From: Ruminococcus flavefaciens ATCC 19208
GTDB taxonomy: Bacteria > Bacillota > Clostridia > Oscillospirales > Ruminococcaceae
Reading direction: 5' to 3'
DNA: 64,000 nt
NCBI RefSeq assembly: GCF_000518765.1
Contig: NZ_KI912490.1
Coordinates: 238,712 to 302,711, forward strand
Part shown: piece after piece, positions 18,629 to 27,844 of the stretch
How positions within the stretch are numbered: the first letter of the stretch is position 1
How the letters are laid out: every line of letters starts with the position of its first letter
Program-made: the position numbers and the translations under genes
The notes under the pieces: model-generated
What the model saw: the letters and a program-made list of their open reading frames with translations, nothing else
Told to the model about the DNA's origin: nothing
Database searches by the model: none

Positions 18629-21600
18629 TCACGCCTCCTTTCTGATGAGCTCGAAGGCTTCTATCATAGCCTGCTCGCTGCTCACGCCTGATTTTTCAAG
18701 TTTTGTTACTGTCTTTTGTATCTTCGCATAATCGTGAGGTATTACCTTCTTGAAGCATGGCAGATAACGCTCAAAGTCTGCAAGTATCTGCTTAGCCTTT
18801 TCAGAGCCCGTAGCCTCTGCGTGTTCTGTGATGATAGTCTTCAGCTTCTCTATGTCCTCTTCTTCGGCAACTGTTTCAAGTGAAACAAGAGCCTTGTTGA
18901 GACGGGTGTAGAGGTCATGCTCCTCGTCGAGAACATATGCTATACCGCCCGACATACCTGCGGCGAAGTTCTTGCCTGTACGTCCAAGGATAACAGCGCA
19001 GCCGCCTGTCATATACTCGCAGCCGTGGTCGCCAACGCCCTCGCAGACTGCTATAGCTCCCGAATTTCTTACGCAGAAGCGCTCGCCTGCAACGCCGCTG
19101 ATAAATGCCTTGCCCGAAGTTGCTCCGTAAAGTGCAACGTTTCCGACAATGATATTCTCATCAGCCTTGAATGTGGAAGCCTTTGGCGGACTGAGCACAA
19201 GCTTGCCGCCTGAAAGTCCCTTGCCGAAGTAATCGTTGCTGTCGCCGCTGAGCTCAAGAGTGAGTCCCTTTGGTATGAAAGCACCGAAGGACTGTCCGCC
19301 GCTGCCTGTACATTTAACTGTGAATGTGTCGTCAGCAAGTACGTTTTCACCGTGGATACGTGTTATCTCCGCACCTGTGAGAGTGCCCACAGAACGGTCT
19401 GTATTCACAACGTCGATGGAAATAGACTTGGAAGTTCCGTTTTTCAGCGCACTTCCCAGCTTCTTTATTATAACACGGCGGTCTATGGTATTGTCAAGTT
19501 CAAAATCGTAAATATCATCTGCATCGAAATGCTTTTTGCCGTCAACTGTGCTGTTTGCGAGAATATTTGCAAAGTCGATGTTCTTTTCGGCTGCACTGTC
19601 CTTGATACGGAGAAGGTCTGTACGTCCTACAAGCTCGTCAACTGTGCGTATGCCAAGCTTTGCCATATACTCGCGGAGTTCCTGTGCTACAAAGTGCATG
19701 AAGTTCACGATGTATTCTGGCTTGCCGCGGAAACGTTTTCTCAGCTCGGGATTCTGTGTAGCTATACCCATAGGACAGGTATCAAGGTTACAGACTCTCA
19801 TCATAACGCAGCCCATTGTTACCAGTGGAGCTGTTGCAAAGCCGAATTCCTCAGCACCGAGAAGTGCAGCAACAAGTACGTCGCGTCCTGTCATAAGCTT
19901 TCCGTCTGTCTCTATGCGGACTCTTGAACGGAGACCGTTGAGCATAAGTGTCTGGTGAGCTTCGGCAAGTCCCAGCTCCCACGGAAGTCCTGCGTTGTAG
20001 ATGGAGCTCTTCGGAGCTGCACCTGTACCGCCGTCATATCCTGAGATAAGGATAACCTGTGCGCCTGCCTTTGCAACGCCTGCTGCAACAGTTCCTACGC
20101 CTGCTTCGGATACCAGCTTTACGGAAATGCGAGCCTTGTCATTTGCATTTTTAAGGTCGTAAATAAGCTGTGCCAAATCCTCGATAGAGTATATATCGTG
20201 ATGAGGCGGAGGTGAGATAAGTCCCACGCCTGCTGTTGAGTGACGGGTCTTAGCGATCCACGGATATACCTTTCCTGACGGAAGATGTCCGCCCTCACCG
20301 GGCTTAGCGCCCTGTGCCATTTTTATCTGTATTTCCTGAGCAGAAACGAGGTATTCAGATGTAACGCCGAAACGTCCCGAAGCTACCTGCTTGATAGCTG
20401 AACATTTATCGGATTTAAGACGCTCGGGGCTTTCTCCGCCCTCACCGCTGTTGGACTTTCCGCCGATGCTGTTCATAGCCATTGCCATACATTCATGTGC
20501 TTCCTGAGAAATAGAACCGTATGACATAGCGCCTGTCTTGAAACGCTTGCAGATGCTCTCGACCGACTCTACCTCGTCAATAGATATCTCAGATGCACTG
20601 TCGAAATTGAAGTCAAGGAGACTTCTCAGCGTCAGCTCATTGTCCTCACGTGTAAGAGCTTCGGAATACTTTTTAAATGTATCGTAGCTGCCCGTCCATG
20701 CAGCCTGCTGGAGCAGATGTATTGTCTCGGGAGTGTAAAGATGCTCACTTTTTCCGCTGCGGAGCTTATGGCTGCCTGCGCTCTTTACATCGCTGACAAC
20801 ATGAAGTCCGAGAGGATCGTAAGCTGCTGTGTGGAGAGACTCTGTACGACGGCTGATATCAGCAAGTCCTATACCGCCGATGCGGCTGACAGTACCTGCA
20901 AAATATCTTTCGATAAGCTCCTGAGAAATACCCACAGCCTCAAAAAGCTTGCTGCCCTGATAGGACTGGATAGTGGAAATTCCCATTTTTGAAGCTATCT
21001 TTACGATACCGTGGAGGATAGCGCTATTGTAGTCGTCCTCGGCAGCGTAGAAGTCCTTGTCGAGAGAGCCGTCCTCAATGAGTGAACGAATAGTTTCATG
21101 TGCAAGGTATGGATTAACAGCACAGGCACCGTAGCCTAAGAGTGCTGCAAAGTGGTGTACCTCTCTGGGCTCTGCACTTTCAAGTATCATAGCAACTGCT
21201 GTGCGCTTCTTTGTTGAAACGAGATGCTGCTGGAGTGCAGAAACTGCAAGGAGAGAAGGTATCGGACAGTGGTACTCGTCAACACCGCGGTCGGAAAGGA
21301 TAAGGATTGAAGCACCGTCACGGTAAGCCTTGTCTGCCTCGATGAAAAGTCTCTCGATAGCCTTGTCAAGCGATGTTCCGATGTAGTATGTTATCGGGAT
21401 AACTGCACTTTTCAGTCCCTTCTGATTAAGGGCTTTTATCTTGAGCATATCTGTCTCGGTAAGGATAGGATTTTCAATTTTCAGAACATGGCAGTTCTCG
21501 GGACGCTCTTCAAGAATATTTCCGTCCTTGCCGATGTAAACGCTTGTATCTGTAACGACTTCCTCACGGATAGCGTCAAATGGCGGATTTGTTACCTGTG

Positions 21601-23164
21601 CGAAAAGCTGGCGGAAATAGTTGAAAAGCGGAGGCGCCTGCTTGTCAAGAGGCGGGAGCGGGATATCACTTCCCATGGAAGCGATAGGCTCAGCACCTTT
21701 CTCAGCCATTGGCAGGACAGATGTATGGATATCCTCATAAGAGTAGCCGAATGCCTTGTGAAGTCTTGAAAGCTCGTCCTTTGAATATGTCTGCACGCCC
21801 TTGTTGGGGATATGCAGGTCATGGAGACGAACAAGGTTTGCGTCCAGCCATTCGCCGTAGGGCTGGCGTGAAGCATACATGGACTTTACTTCATCGTCCT
21901 CGATGATACGTCCCTGCTTTGTATCTGCAAGGAGCATCTTACCCGGACGGAGACGATCTTTCTTCACTATCTTCTCGGGGGCGATATCTATACAGCCAGT
22001 CTCAGATGAAAGAATGAGGAAGCCGTCATTTGTTATGCAGTATCTTGAAGGACGGAGACCGTTTCTGTCGAGGACTGCTCCCATAACGTCGCCGTCAGAG
22101 AAAAGTATAGATGCAGGACCGTCCCACGGCTCCATCATTGTAGCGTAATACTGGTAAAAATCATACTTTGCCTTTGAGATAGTCTTGTCATTTTTCCAAG
22201 GCTCGGGAATTGTTATCATAACTGCCAGCGGAAGGGGCATACCCGACATTACCATGAATTCAAGAGCGTTGTCAAGTCTTGCGGAGTCAGAACCGTTTAC
22301 ATTTATAGCTGGAAGTATCCTGTGCATATCGTTTTTAAATGTCTCACAGGTCATAGTCTCCTCACGAGCAAGCATCTTGTCGGCATTGCCTGTGATAGTG
22401 TTTATCTCGCCGTTGTGCACGATGAAGCGGTTTGGATGAGCCTTCTGCCAGCTTGGATTGGTATTTGTGGAGAAACGCGAATGTACCATTGCTATAGCTG
22501 CTGTGAAGCTCTCGCTCTGAAGATCGGTGTAAAATCTTCTCAGCTCATCAACGAGAAACATACCTTTATATACTATTGTACGGCTCGAAAGTGAGCATAC
22601 ATATGTGTCCTCGTTGGACTGCTCAAATTCGCGTCTTGCAATAAAGAGCTTACGGTCAAAGTCAAGACCTTTTTTGCAGCTGTCGGGTCGCTTTACAAAA
22701 GCCTGCATGATGCATGGCATACTGTCAAGAGCCTTGTGACCGAGTATAGAAGGTGAAGTCGGTACTTCACGCCAGCATATGAACTCCATGCCATTATTGT
22801 CGGCTATCTTTTCAAAGAGCTTCTTTGCGCGGTCGCGTCTGAGCTCGTTCTGCGGGAAGAAGAACATACCGACACCGAAGTCTCCTTCCTCTCCGATGTC
22901 TTTGCCAAGCTTTTTGACCTCTTCTATAAAGAAGCTGTATGGCATCTGTACAAGTATTCCGACACCGTCGCCTGTCTTGCCCTCAGCGTCCTTGCCTGCA
23001 CGATGCTCCAGTTTTTCAACGATAGTGAGAGCATTTTCCACAACATATCGTGACTGCTTACCATTAATGTTAACTACTGCTCCGATACCGCAGTTATCAT
23101 GCTCAAATCGCGGACTGTAAAGTCCCTGCTGCTGGTAAGGAGCTTCCTCTCTAAAGTTATCCAT
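18629..23164 (-). CDS. gltB: Glutamate synthase large subunit (GltB)
   Basis: Transfers the amide of glutamine to 2-oxoglutarate, giving two glutamates. Order of domains: class II glutaminase with the mature N-terminal Cys in NCGIGAVVNI after a propeptide of about 25 residues; a central domain; the FMN-binding synthase domain around 880-1200 (MSYGSISQEAHECMA, GEGGESPERL, SGYDGGTGAAP); an Fe-S loop (GCVMMRVCNLDTCPMG); and the C-terminal GXGXG beta-helix (GGQSFGAFIPKG and GGCAVILGRTGKNFAAG). About 1510 residues is standard. The ATG used here is MDNFREEA; a GTG three codons upstream (ending at 23173) is closer to AAAGG and may be the true start. It heads a seven-gene operon with a terminator in its leader. 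Confidence 0.95.
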   Translation of the reverse strand: MDNFREEAPYQQQGLYSPRFEHDNCGIGAVVNINGKQSRYVVENALTIVEKLEHRAGKDAEGKTGDGVGILVQMPYSFFIEEVKKLGKDIGEEGDFGVGMFFFPQNELRRDRAKKLFEKIADNNGMEFICWREVPTSPSILGHKALDSMPCIMQAFVKRPDSCKKGLDFDRKLFIARREFEQSNEDTYVCSLSSRTIVYKGMFLVDELRRFYTDLQSESFTAAIAMVHSRFSTNTNPSWQKAHPNRFIVHNGEINTITGNADKMLAREETMTCETFKNDMHRILPAINVNGSDSARLDNALEFMVMSGMPLPLAVMITIPEPWKNDKTISKAKYDFYQYYATMMEPWDGPASILFSDGDVMGAVLDRNGLRPSRYCITNDGFLILSSETGCIDIAPEKIVKKDRLRPGKMLLADTKQGRIIEDDEVKSMYASRQPYGEWLDANLVRLHDLHIPNKGVQTYSKDELSRLHKAFGYSYEDIHTSVLPMAEKGAEPIASMGSDIPLPPLDKQAPPLFNYFRQLFAQVTNPPFDAIREEVVTDTSVYIGKDGNILEERPENCHVLKIENPILTETDMLKIKALNQKGLKSAVIPITYYIGTSLDKAIERLFIEADKAYRDGASILILSDRGVDEYHCPIPSLLAVSALQQHLVSTKKRTAVAMILESAEPREVHHFAALLGYGACAVNPYLAHETIRSLIEDGSLDKDFYAAEDDYNSAILHGIVKIASKMGISTIQSYQGSKLFEAVGISQELIERYFAGTVSRIGGIGLADISRRTESLHTAAYDPLGLHVVSDVKSAGSHKLRSGKSEHLYTPETIHLLQQAAWTGSYDTFKKYSEALTREDNELTLRSLLDFNFDSASEISIDEVESVESICKRFKTGAMSYGSISQEAHECMAMAMNSIGGKSNSGEGGESPERLKSDKCSAIKQVASGRFGVTSEYLVSAQEIQIKMAQGAKPGEGGHLPSGKVYPWIAKTRHSTAGVGLISPPPHHDIYSIEDLAQLIYDLKNANDKARISVKLVSEAGVGTVAAGVAKAGAQVILISGYDGGTGAAPKSSIYNAGLPWELGLAEAHQTLMLNGLRSRVRIETDGKLMTGRDVLVAALLGAEEFGFATAPLVTMGCVMMRVCNLDTCPMGIATQNPELRKRFRGKPEYIVNFMHFVAQELREYMAKLGIRTVDELVGRTDLLRIKDSAAEKNIDFANILANSTVDGKKHFDADDIYDFELDNTIDRRVIIKKLGSALKNGTSKSISIDVVNTDRSVGTLTGAEITRIHGENVLADDTFTVKCTGSGGQSFGAFIPKGLTLELSGDSNDYFGKGLSGGKLVLSPPKASTFKADENIIVGNVALYGATSGKAFISGVAGERFCVRNSGAIAVCEGVGDHGCEYMTGGCAVILGRTGKNFAAGMSGGIAYVLDEEHDLYTRLNKALVSLETVAEEEDIEKLKTIITEHAEATGSEKAKQILADFERYLPCFKKVIPHDYAKIQKTVTKLEKSGVSSEQAMIEAFELIRKEA

Positions 23165-23214
23165 ATCATTCACTAACCTTTCAATAATCCGAGCGCCATT
23201 GATCGGATTATAAT

Positions 23215-23255
23215 AAAAAAGACGTTTCAGCAGACAAATAGCCTGCTAAAACGTC
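23215..23255 (-). terminator. Intrinsic terminator inside the gltB leader (attenuator)
   Basis: On the minus strand a 13-pair stem (GACGTTTTAGCAG against CTGCTGAAACGTC, one G-U pair) is followed by six T. It lies between the gltB promoter and start codon and reads in the gltB direction, and no gene ends here because the neighbours diverge. A small alternative hairpin, GAAC-AAGGAC-GTTT, overlaps its 5' arm and would block it. This is the layout expected for regulated antitermination. Confidence 0.75.
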
Positions 23256-23270
23256 CTTGTTCCTGTCAAT

Positions 23271-23299
23271 ATCTTATCACGTTAAAGCGGAAATGTCAA
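23271..23299 (-). promoter_or_regulatory. Promoter of the gltB operon
   Basis: Minus strand TTGACA, 17-base spacer, TAAGAT. The expected start lies about 10 bases before the leader terminator hairpin. Confidence 0.75.
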
Positions 23300-23400
23300 T
23301 AGGTAAATCTGGCATTTGAACGCTTTCGTGAAATTTATACAGTTATTCTTAACTAACACCAGTGTAAAAATATGAGATACGTCAAATTTCAGAAAAGCTA

Positions 23401-23429
23401 TTGACAAATCGCTCACAAGGGGCTATAAT
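23401..23429 (+). promoter_or_regulatory. Promoter of the ammonium transporter
   Basis: Perfect TTGACA and TATAAT with a 17-base spacer; the predicted leader is about 145 bases and contains two terminator-like structures. Confidence 0.85.
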
Positions 23430-23446
23430 GGCATTGTAAACAGCAA

Positions 23447-23483
23447 GGGAGCTGCGGATATGGAATCCGTAGCTCTCTTTTTT
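23447..23483 (+). terminator. First terminator hairpin in the amt leader
   Basis: A stem of about 13 pairs (core GAGCTGCGGAT against ATCCGTAGCTC) with a five-base loop is followed by a T-run. It lies about 10 bases after the expected transcription start. The 5' arm can instead form CAGC-AAGGGA-GCTG (23441-23454), a hexaloop with A at position 1 and G at position 4, which would prevent the terminator. Confidence 0.75.
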
Positions 23484-23501
23484 GGTTTATAGCGCTAATT
23501 C

Positions 23502-23554
23502 CATACACGAAGGGGTGTATGAAGTCTGAGGACTTCTGCACCCTTTTGATTTTT
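23502..23554 (+). promoter_or_regulatory. Second alternative-fold element in the amt leader
   Basis: Two exclusive structures overlap. CATACAC/GTGTATG pairs around the six-base loop GAAGGG (23502-23521). Alternatively GGGTG...GAAGTC-TGAG-GACTTC...CACCC (23513-23543) folds and is followed by TTTTGATTTTT, a terminator form. The ribosome site AGGAGG follows directly. Confidence 0.55.
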
Positions 23555-23582
23555 ATGCTGTATCTTTTTAGGAGGAATTTCT

Positions 23583-25391
23583 ATGGACTCTCAGACAATT
23601 TTACAACAAGCCATGGATGAGACAGGCGGTCTGGTCTTTGGCGTATGGTTTTTAATAGGCGCTGCTCTTGTATTCTTTATGCAGGCAGGCTTCGCAATGG
23701 TGGAGACAGGCTTCACCCGTGCAAAGAATGCAGGCAATATCATCATGAAAAACTTAATGGACTTCTGTATCGGTACAGTTGTTTTCATTCTCATAGGCTT
23801 CGGTCTTTTATTCGGTGAAGACCTCGTTGGTATAATCGGACAGCCCGGATTTGATATCTTCACTTCCTACGGCTCATTCGACTGGTCAAACTTCGTTTTC
23901 AACCTTGTATTCTGCGCAACAACAGCTACTATCGTTTCAGGTGCAATGGCTGAAAGAACTAAGTTCCTTTCATACTGCGTTTACTCAGCTATCATCAGTG
24001 CAGTCGTTTATCCTATCGAAGCTCACTGGGGCTGGGGCGGCGGCTGGCTCAGTCAGTGGGGCTTCCACGATTTCGCAGGTTCAGCACATATCCACATGGT
24101 TGGCGGTATCGCAGCTCTCGTAGGTGCAGCAATCCTCGGACCGAGAATCGGTAAATTCCACAAGACAAAGGACGGCGAGATCAAGGTAAACGCTATCCCG
24201 GGTCATAACCTTACAATCGGCGCACTTGGCTGCTTTATTCTCTGGTTCGGCTGGTACGGATTCAACGGTGCAGCTTGTATTTCAATAGATCAGCTCGGTT
24301 CAGTATTCCTTACAACAACAGTTGCTCCTGCAATCGCAACAGTAACCTGCATGATATTCACATGGGTAAAATACGGAAAGCCAGATGTTTCAATGTGTCT
24401 TAACGCTTCACTTGCAGGTCTTGTAGGTATCACAGCTCCCTGTGATGTTACAGACTGCCTCGGCGCTACAATAGTTGGTATAGTTTCAGGTCTACTCGTA
24501 TGCTTCGGCGTATGGTTCCTTGATTACAAGCTCCACATCGACGATCCTGTCGGTGCAGTAGCAGTTCACATGATGAACGGTATCTGGGGCACAATTGCAG
24601 TTGGTCTCTTTGCTAACCCTGAGGTTCCCGGCTACTCACTGGTTGACCAGAACGGCGATCAGCTTGCAGGTCTCTTCTACGGCGGCGGCTTCGGACTCCT
24701 GGGCAGACAGCTTGGCGGATTCGCAGCTATCGCTTGCTTCACAGTAGTTTCAATGATAATCGTTTTCCAGCTTATCAAGCACACTATCGGACTTCGTGCT
24801 TCAGAGCAGGAAGAGATCATCGGTCTCGATATCACAGAGCACGGTCTTATCTCATCTTACGCTGACTTCGCACCCGCACTTACAGATGCAGGAATGTTCG
24901 GCTATACTAAGGAAGATGCAAAGAGTGTACAGGTAGTAGGTACTCCCGAAGCTCCTGCTGTTCCAGTTGACAAGGCAGTTGAAGTTGAGAACTACTCAGT
25001 TCCTTCACCTGACGGCGCAACAAAGCTCACAAACATCGTAGTAATATTCAAACAGCAGAAATTACAGCAGTTCATCGAAGCTATGGAACATATTGATGTC
25101 AAGGGAATCACAGTAACAAACGTTCTTGGCTGCGGAATGCAGAACGGACAGACAAACTACTACCGTGGCGCAGCTGTTGAGATGAACCTGCTTCCTAAGG
25201 TAAAGGCTGAGATCGCAGTATGTGCGGTTCCTGTTGAAAAGGTAGTTGCGGCAGCAAAGGCTGCACTCTACACAGGCAACTACGGTGACGGCAAGATGTT
25301 CATTTACGACATCGAGAACGTTATCAAGATACGTACAGGCGAGGAAGGCTACAACGCACTCCACGACTCTGCTGAATGGGAAAAAGCTTAA
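23583..25391 (+). CDS. amt: Ammonium transporter with C-terminal PII (GlnK) domain
   Basis: A 602-residue fusion. Residues about 1-400 are an Amt/Mep channel of about eleven helices: MQAGFAMVETGFTRAKNAGN, the first pore His in SAHIHMVGG, the second in GAVAVHMMNGIWG. After a linker, residues about 490-600 form a PII signal domain (LTNIVVIFKQQKLQQFIEAM, YYRGAAVEMNLLPKVKAEI, GNYGDGKMFIYDIENVIKIR). PII proteins sense ATP/ADP and 2-oxoglutarate and plug Amt channels through the T-loop. The usual uridylylation Tyr51 (in YRGAEY) is replaced by Val here, so control by GlnD is not expected. It is expressed from an attenuated leader and followed by glnN. Confidence 0.93.
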   Translation: MDSQTILQQAMDETGGLVFGVWFLIGAALVFFMQAGFAMVETGFTRAKNAGNIIMKNLMDFCIGTVVFILIGFGLLFGEDLVGIIGQPGFDIFTSYGSFDWSNFVFNLVFCATTATIVSGAMAERTKFLSYCVYSAIISAVVYPIEAHWGWGGGWLSQWGFHDFAGSAHIHMVGGIAALVGAAILGPRIGKFHKTKDGEIKVNAIPGHNLTIGALGCFILWFGWYGFNGAACISIDQLGSVFLTTTVAPAIATVTCMIFTWVKYGKPDVSMCLNASLAGLVGITAPCDVTDCLGATIVGIVSGLLVCFGVWFLDYKLHIDDPVGAVAVHMMNGIWGTIAVGLFANPEVPGYSLVDQNGDQLAGLFYGGGFGLLGRQLGGFAAIACFTVVSMIIVFQLIKHTIGLRASEQEEIIGLDITEHGLISSYADFAPALTDAGMFGYTKEDAKSVQVVGTPEAPAVPVDKAVEVENYSVPSPDGATKLTNIVVIFKQQKLQQFIEAMEHIDVKGITVTNVLGCGMQNGQTNYYRGAAVEMNLLPKVKAEIAVCAVPVEKVVAAAKAALYTGNYGDGKMFIYDIENVIKIRTGEEGYNALHDSAEWEKA

Positions 25392-25401
25392 AATCTCATG
25401 A

Positions 25402-25435
25402 GCAGACTGCAAGTGACGGTTAACTTGCAGTCTGC
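25402..25435 (+). repeat. Perfect inverted repeat between amt and glnN
   Basis: A perfect 13-pair stem (GCAGACTGCAAGT and its complement) with loop GACGGTTA, 11 bases after the amt stop and without a T-run. It may stabilise or process the joint message, or be a regulatory hairpin that sets the amt/glnN ratio. The loop core ACGGTT has A at position 1 and G at position 4, like the ANTAR hexaloop pattern, but the closing pair would be G-A. Confidence 0.7.
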
Positions 25436-25466
25436 CTCACAAAAATATGATTTGGAGGTAATTACA

Positions 25467-27554
25467 ATGGAAAAGATAACTGATTATTTTGGTTCAATGG
25501 TATTCGATGACAGAATAATGAAAGCAACGCTTTCAGATAAAGTATACAGATCACTGAAAAGGACTATTGACAAGGGAACTCCCCTTGACATATCCGTTGC
25601 AAACGCAGTTGCGGCTGCTATGAAAGAATGGGCAGTTGAAAAGGGCGCTACTCACTACACCCACTGGTTCCAGCCGATGACGGGCGTTACAGCCGAGAAG
25701 CACGACAGTTTCATCTCTCCTGCACCCGACGGAAGAGTTATTATGGAGTTCTCAGGCAAGGAGCTTGTAAAGGGTGAGCCTGACGCTTCTTCATTCCCAT
25801 CGGGCGGACTTCGTGCAACATTTGAAGCAAGAGGTTATACAGCATGGGATCCAACTTCTTATGCATTCATCAAGGACGGCACACTTTACATTCCTACTGC
25901 ATTCTGCTCATACACAGGTGAAGCTCTTGACAAAAAAGTACCTCTTCTGCGTTCAATGGAAGCTCTCAACAAGCAGGCTATCCGTATACTTAAACTCTTT
26001 GGCAATGACAAGGTTAAGAGCGTAAAGACTTCTGTTGGTCCCGAGCAGGAATACTTCCTTGTAGACCGTGAGATGTGGAAAAAGAGAAAAGACCTGATCA
26101 TGACAGGTCGTACCCTCTTCGGTGCAATGCCTCCAAAGGGACAGGAAATGGACGACCACTACTTTGGCTCTATCAAACCGAGAGTTGCCGAGTATATGGC
26201 TGATCTTGACAAGGAACTGTGGAAGCTGGGCATTCTTGCAAAGACCAAGCACAATGAAGTTGCTCCTGCTCAGCACGAGCTTGCTCCTATTTACGATACA
26301 ACAAATATCGCCGCTGACCACAACCAGTTGACAATGGAAGTAATGCAGAAGGTCGCACTTCGTCACGGACTTGTTTGTCTGCTCCATGAGAAGCCATTTG
26401 CAGGCGTAAACGGCTCAGGTAAACACAACAACTGGTCTATTTCGACTGATCAGGGCGAGAACCTTCTCTCACCGGGGGAAACTCCTGCTGAAAATGCGCA
26501 GTTCCTGCTCTTCCTTGCAGCTGTAATAAAGGCTGTTGACGACTATCAGGATCTGCTTAGACTTTCAGTTGCTACCGCAGGCAACGACCACCGTCTTGGC
26601 GCAAATGAAGCTCCGCCTGCTGTGATATCAATATTCCTTGGTGATGAGCTTACAGCAGTTCTGGACGCTATCGAAAAGGATAAGCCATACGGCGGAACAA
26701 AGAAAGAAAAAATGCAGCTTGGTGTTGATGTTCTTCCGAAGTTCAGTAAGGATTCCACTGACCGTAACAGAACTTCCCCATTTGCATTTACAGGCAACAA
26801 ATTTGAGTTCCGTATGCTTGGTTCCTCCAACAGTATATCATGCGCTAATATCCACCTCAATGCAGCAGTTGCCGAGGAGCTGAAGCAGTTTGCAGACAAG
26901 CTGGAGGGCGCAAAGGACTTCAACAAGGCTCTCCACGAGCTCATCAAGAAGACTATCAAGGATCACAAGCGTATCATTTTCAACGGCAACGGATACGATG
27001 ATTCATGGATAAAGGAGGCTGAGAAGCGCGGTCTTATGAATCTGAAGACAACTGCTGACGCTATGCCGAAGATTTGTGATAAAAAGAACGTTGATATGCT
27101 CACTTCTCACGGTGTGTTCACCGAAGCCGAGATATATTCGAGATGCGATATTATGCTTGAAAACTATATCAAGACAGTTAATATCGAAGCTATTACTATG
27201 ATAGATATGGCACGCAAGGAGATAATCCCTGCTGTTGCAAAATTTGCTGCTGATACAGCTTATGCCGTATCAATTAAGAAGAGTGTATCAAAGGCAGCCT
27301 GCAAGTACGAGAGCAGTCTTGTTACGGAGCTTTCGGAACTCATAGATGAAATGGATTCGGCAACAACTAAGCTTGAAAAGGTAGTGACTGACTTCAAAAA
27401 ACAGGACGTTATCATAAAGGCTTCCGAATTTGTCCGTGACACTATGCTCCCTGCAATGGATAAGTTCCGTGCAGCTGCTGACAAGGCAGAGACATTAACG
27501 GCTGAATCTTACTGGCCGTTCCCTGCATACGATAAGCTCCTTTTCGGAGTGTGA
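25467..27554 (+). CDS. glnN: Type III glutamine synthetase (GlnN)
   Basis: The large GSIII type of glutamine synthetase, common in Bacteroidetes and Ruminococcus, making glutamine from glutamate and ammonia. The start [18 protein letters not shown] has GGAGG upstream; the frame extends 23 codons further up but only over the amt-glnN hairpin. Signatures: [10 protein letters not shown], the [15 protein letters not shown] block with metal ligands, [12 protein letters not shown], and [20 protein letters not shown]. The length of 695 is typical. It is separated from amt by a hairpin only and ends at a strong terminator, so uptake and assimilation of ammonium share a message. Confidence 0.95.
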   Translation: MEKITDYFGSMVFDDRIMKATLSDKVYRSLKRTIDKGTPLDISVANAVAAAMKEWAVEKGATHYTHWFQPMTGVTAEKHDSFISPAPDGRVIMEFSGKELVKGEPDASSFPSGGLRATFEARGYTAWDPTSYAFIKDGTLYIPTAFCSYTGEALDKKVPLLRSMEALNKQAIRILKLFGNDKVKSVKTSVGPEQEYFLVDREMWKKRKDLIMTGRTLFGAMPPKGQEMDDHYFGSIKPRVAEYMADLDKELWKLGILAKTKHNEVAPAQHELAPIYDTTNIAADHNQLTMEVMQKVALRHGLVCLLHEKPFAGVNGSGKHNNWSISTDQGENLLSPGETPAENAQFLLFLAAVIKAVDDYQDLLRLSVATAGNDHRLGANEAPPAVISIFLGDELTAVLDAIEKDKPYGGTKKEKMQLGVDVLPKFSKDSTDRNRTSPFAFTGNKFEFRMLGSSNSISCANIHLNAAVAEELKQFADKLEGAKDFNKALHELIKKTIKDHKRIIFNGNGYDDSWIKEAEKRGLMNLKTTADAMPKICDKKNVDMLTSHGVFTEAEIYSRCDIMLENYIKTVNIEAITMIDMARKEIIPAVAKFAADTAYAVSIKKSVSKAACKYESSLVTELSELIDEMDSATTKLEKVVTDFKKQDVIIKASEFVRDTMLPAMDKFRAAADKAETLTAESYWPFPAYDKLLFGV

Positions 27555-27608
27555 TATTCAAGAGTATCAGAAAAGTCTTTTATAGACAAATCCTTGAAAT
27601 ACAGCATA

Positions 27609-27653
27609 AACTACAGAGCCAACAGCATTATAGCCGTTGGCTTTGTAGTTTTT
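27609..27653 (+). terminator. Terminator of the amt-glnN operon
   Basis: A 15-pair stem (AACTACAGAGCCAAC against GTTGGCTTTGTAGTT, one G-U) is followed by five T. Confidence 0.88.
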
Positions 27654-27811
27654 CAGGTAATGTCGTTGTTATATATCAAAACAACCTTCCTTTTATATCA
27701 AAGCAGTAATTATCTGCGGTTATGGAGCGTTTATGCTCCTTGTCAATATCACATTAATAGAGTATATCATATTGAGTATCTTTTTTTTACTTGTATAAAT
27801 TCTTACAACGC

Positions 27812-27838
27812 AAAAAGGCTCACTGAAATCAGTGAGCC
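27812..27838 (-). terminator. Terminator of the NSS transporter gene
   Basis: Ten-pair stem GGCTCACTGA/TCAGTGAGCC, followed on the minus strand by five T, just past the transporter stop. Confidence 0.85.
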
Positions 27839-27844
27839 TATAAA

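Noticed and set aside
23502..23554. Known riboswitch class in the amt leader
   Set aside because: I could not match glutamine or other known riboswitch cores; only simple alternating hairpins are seen.
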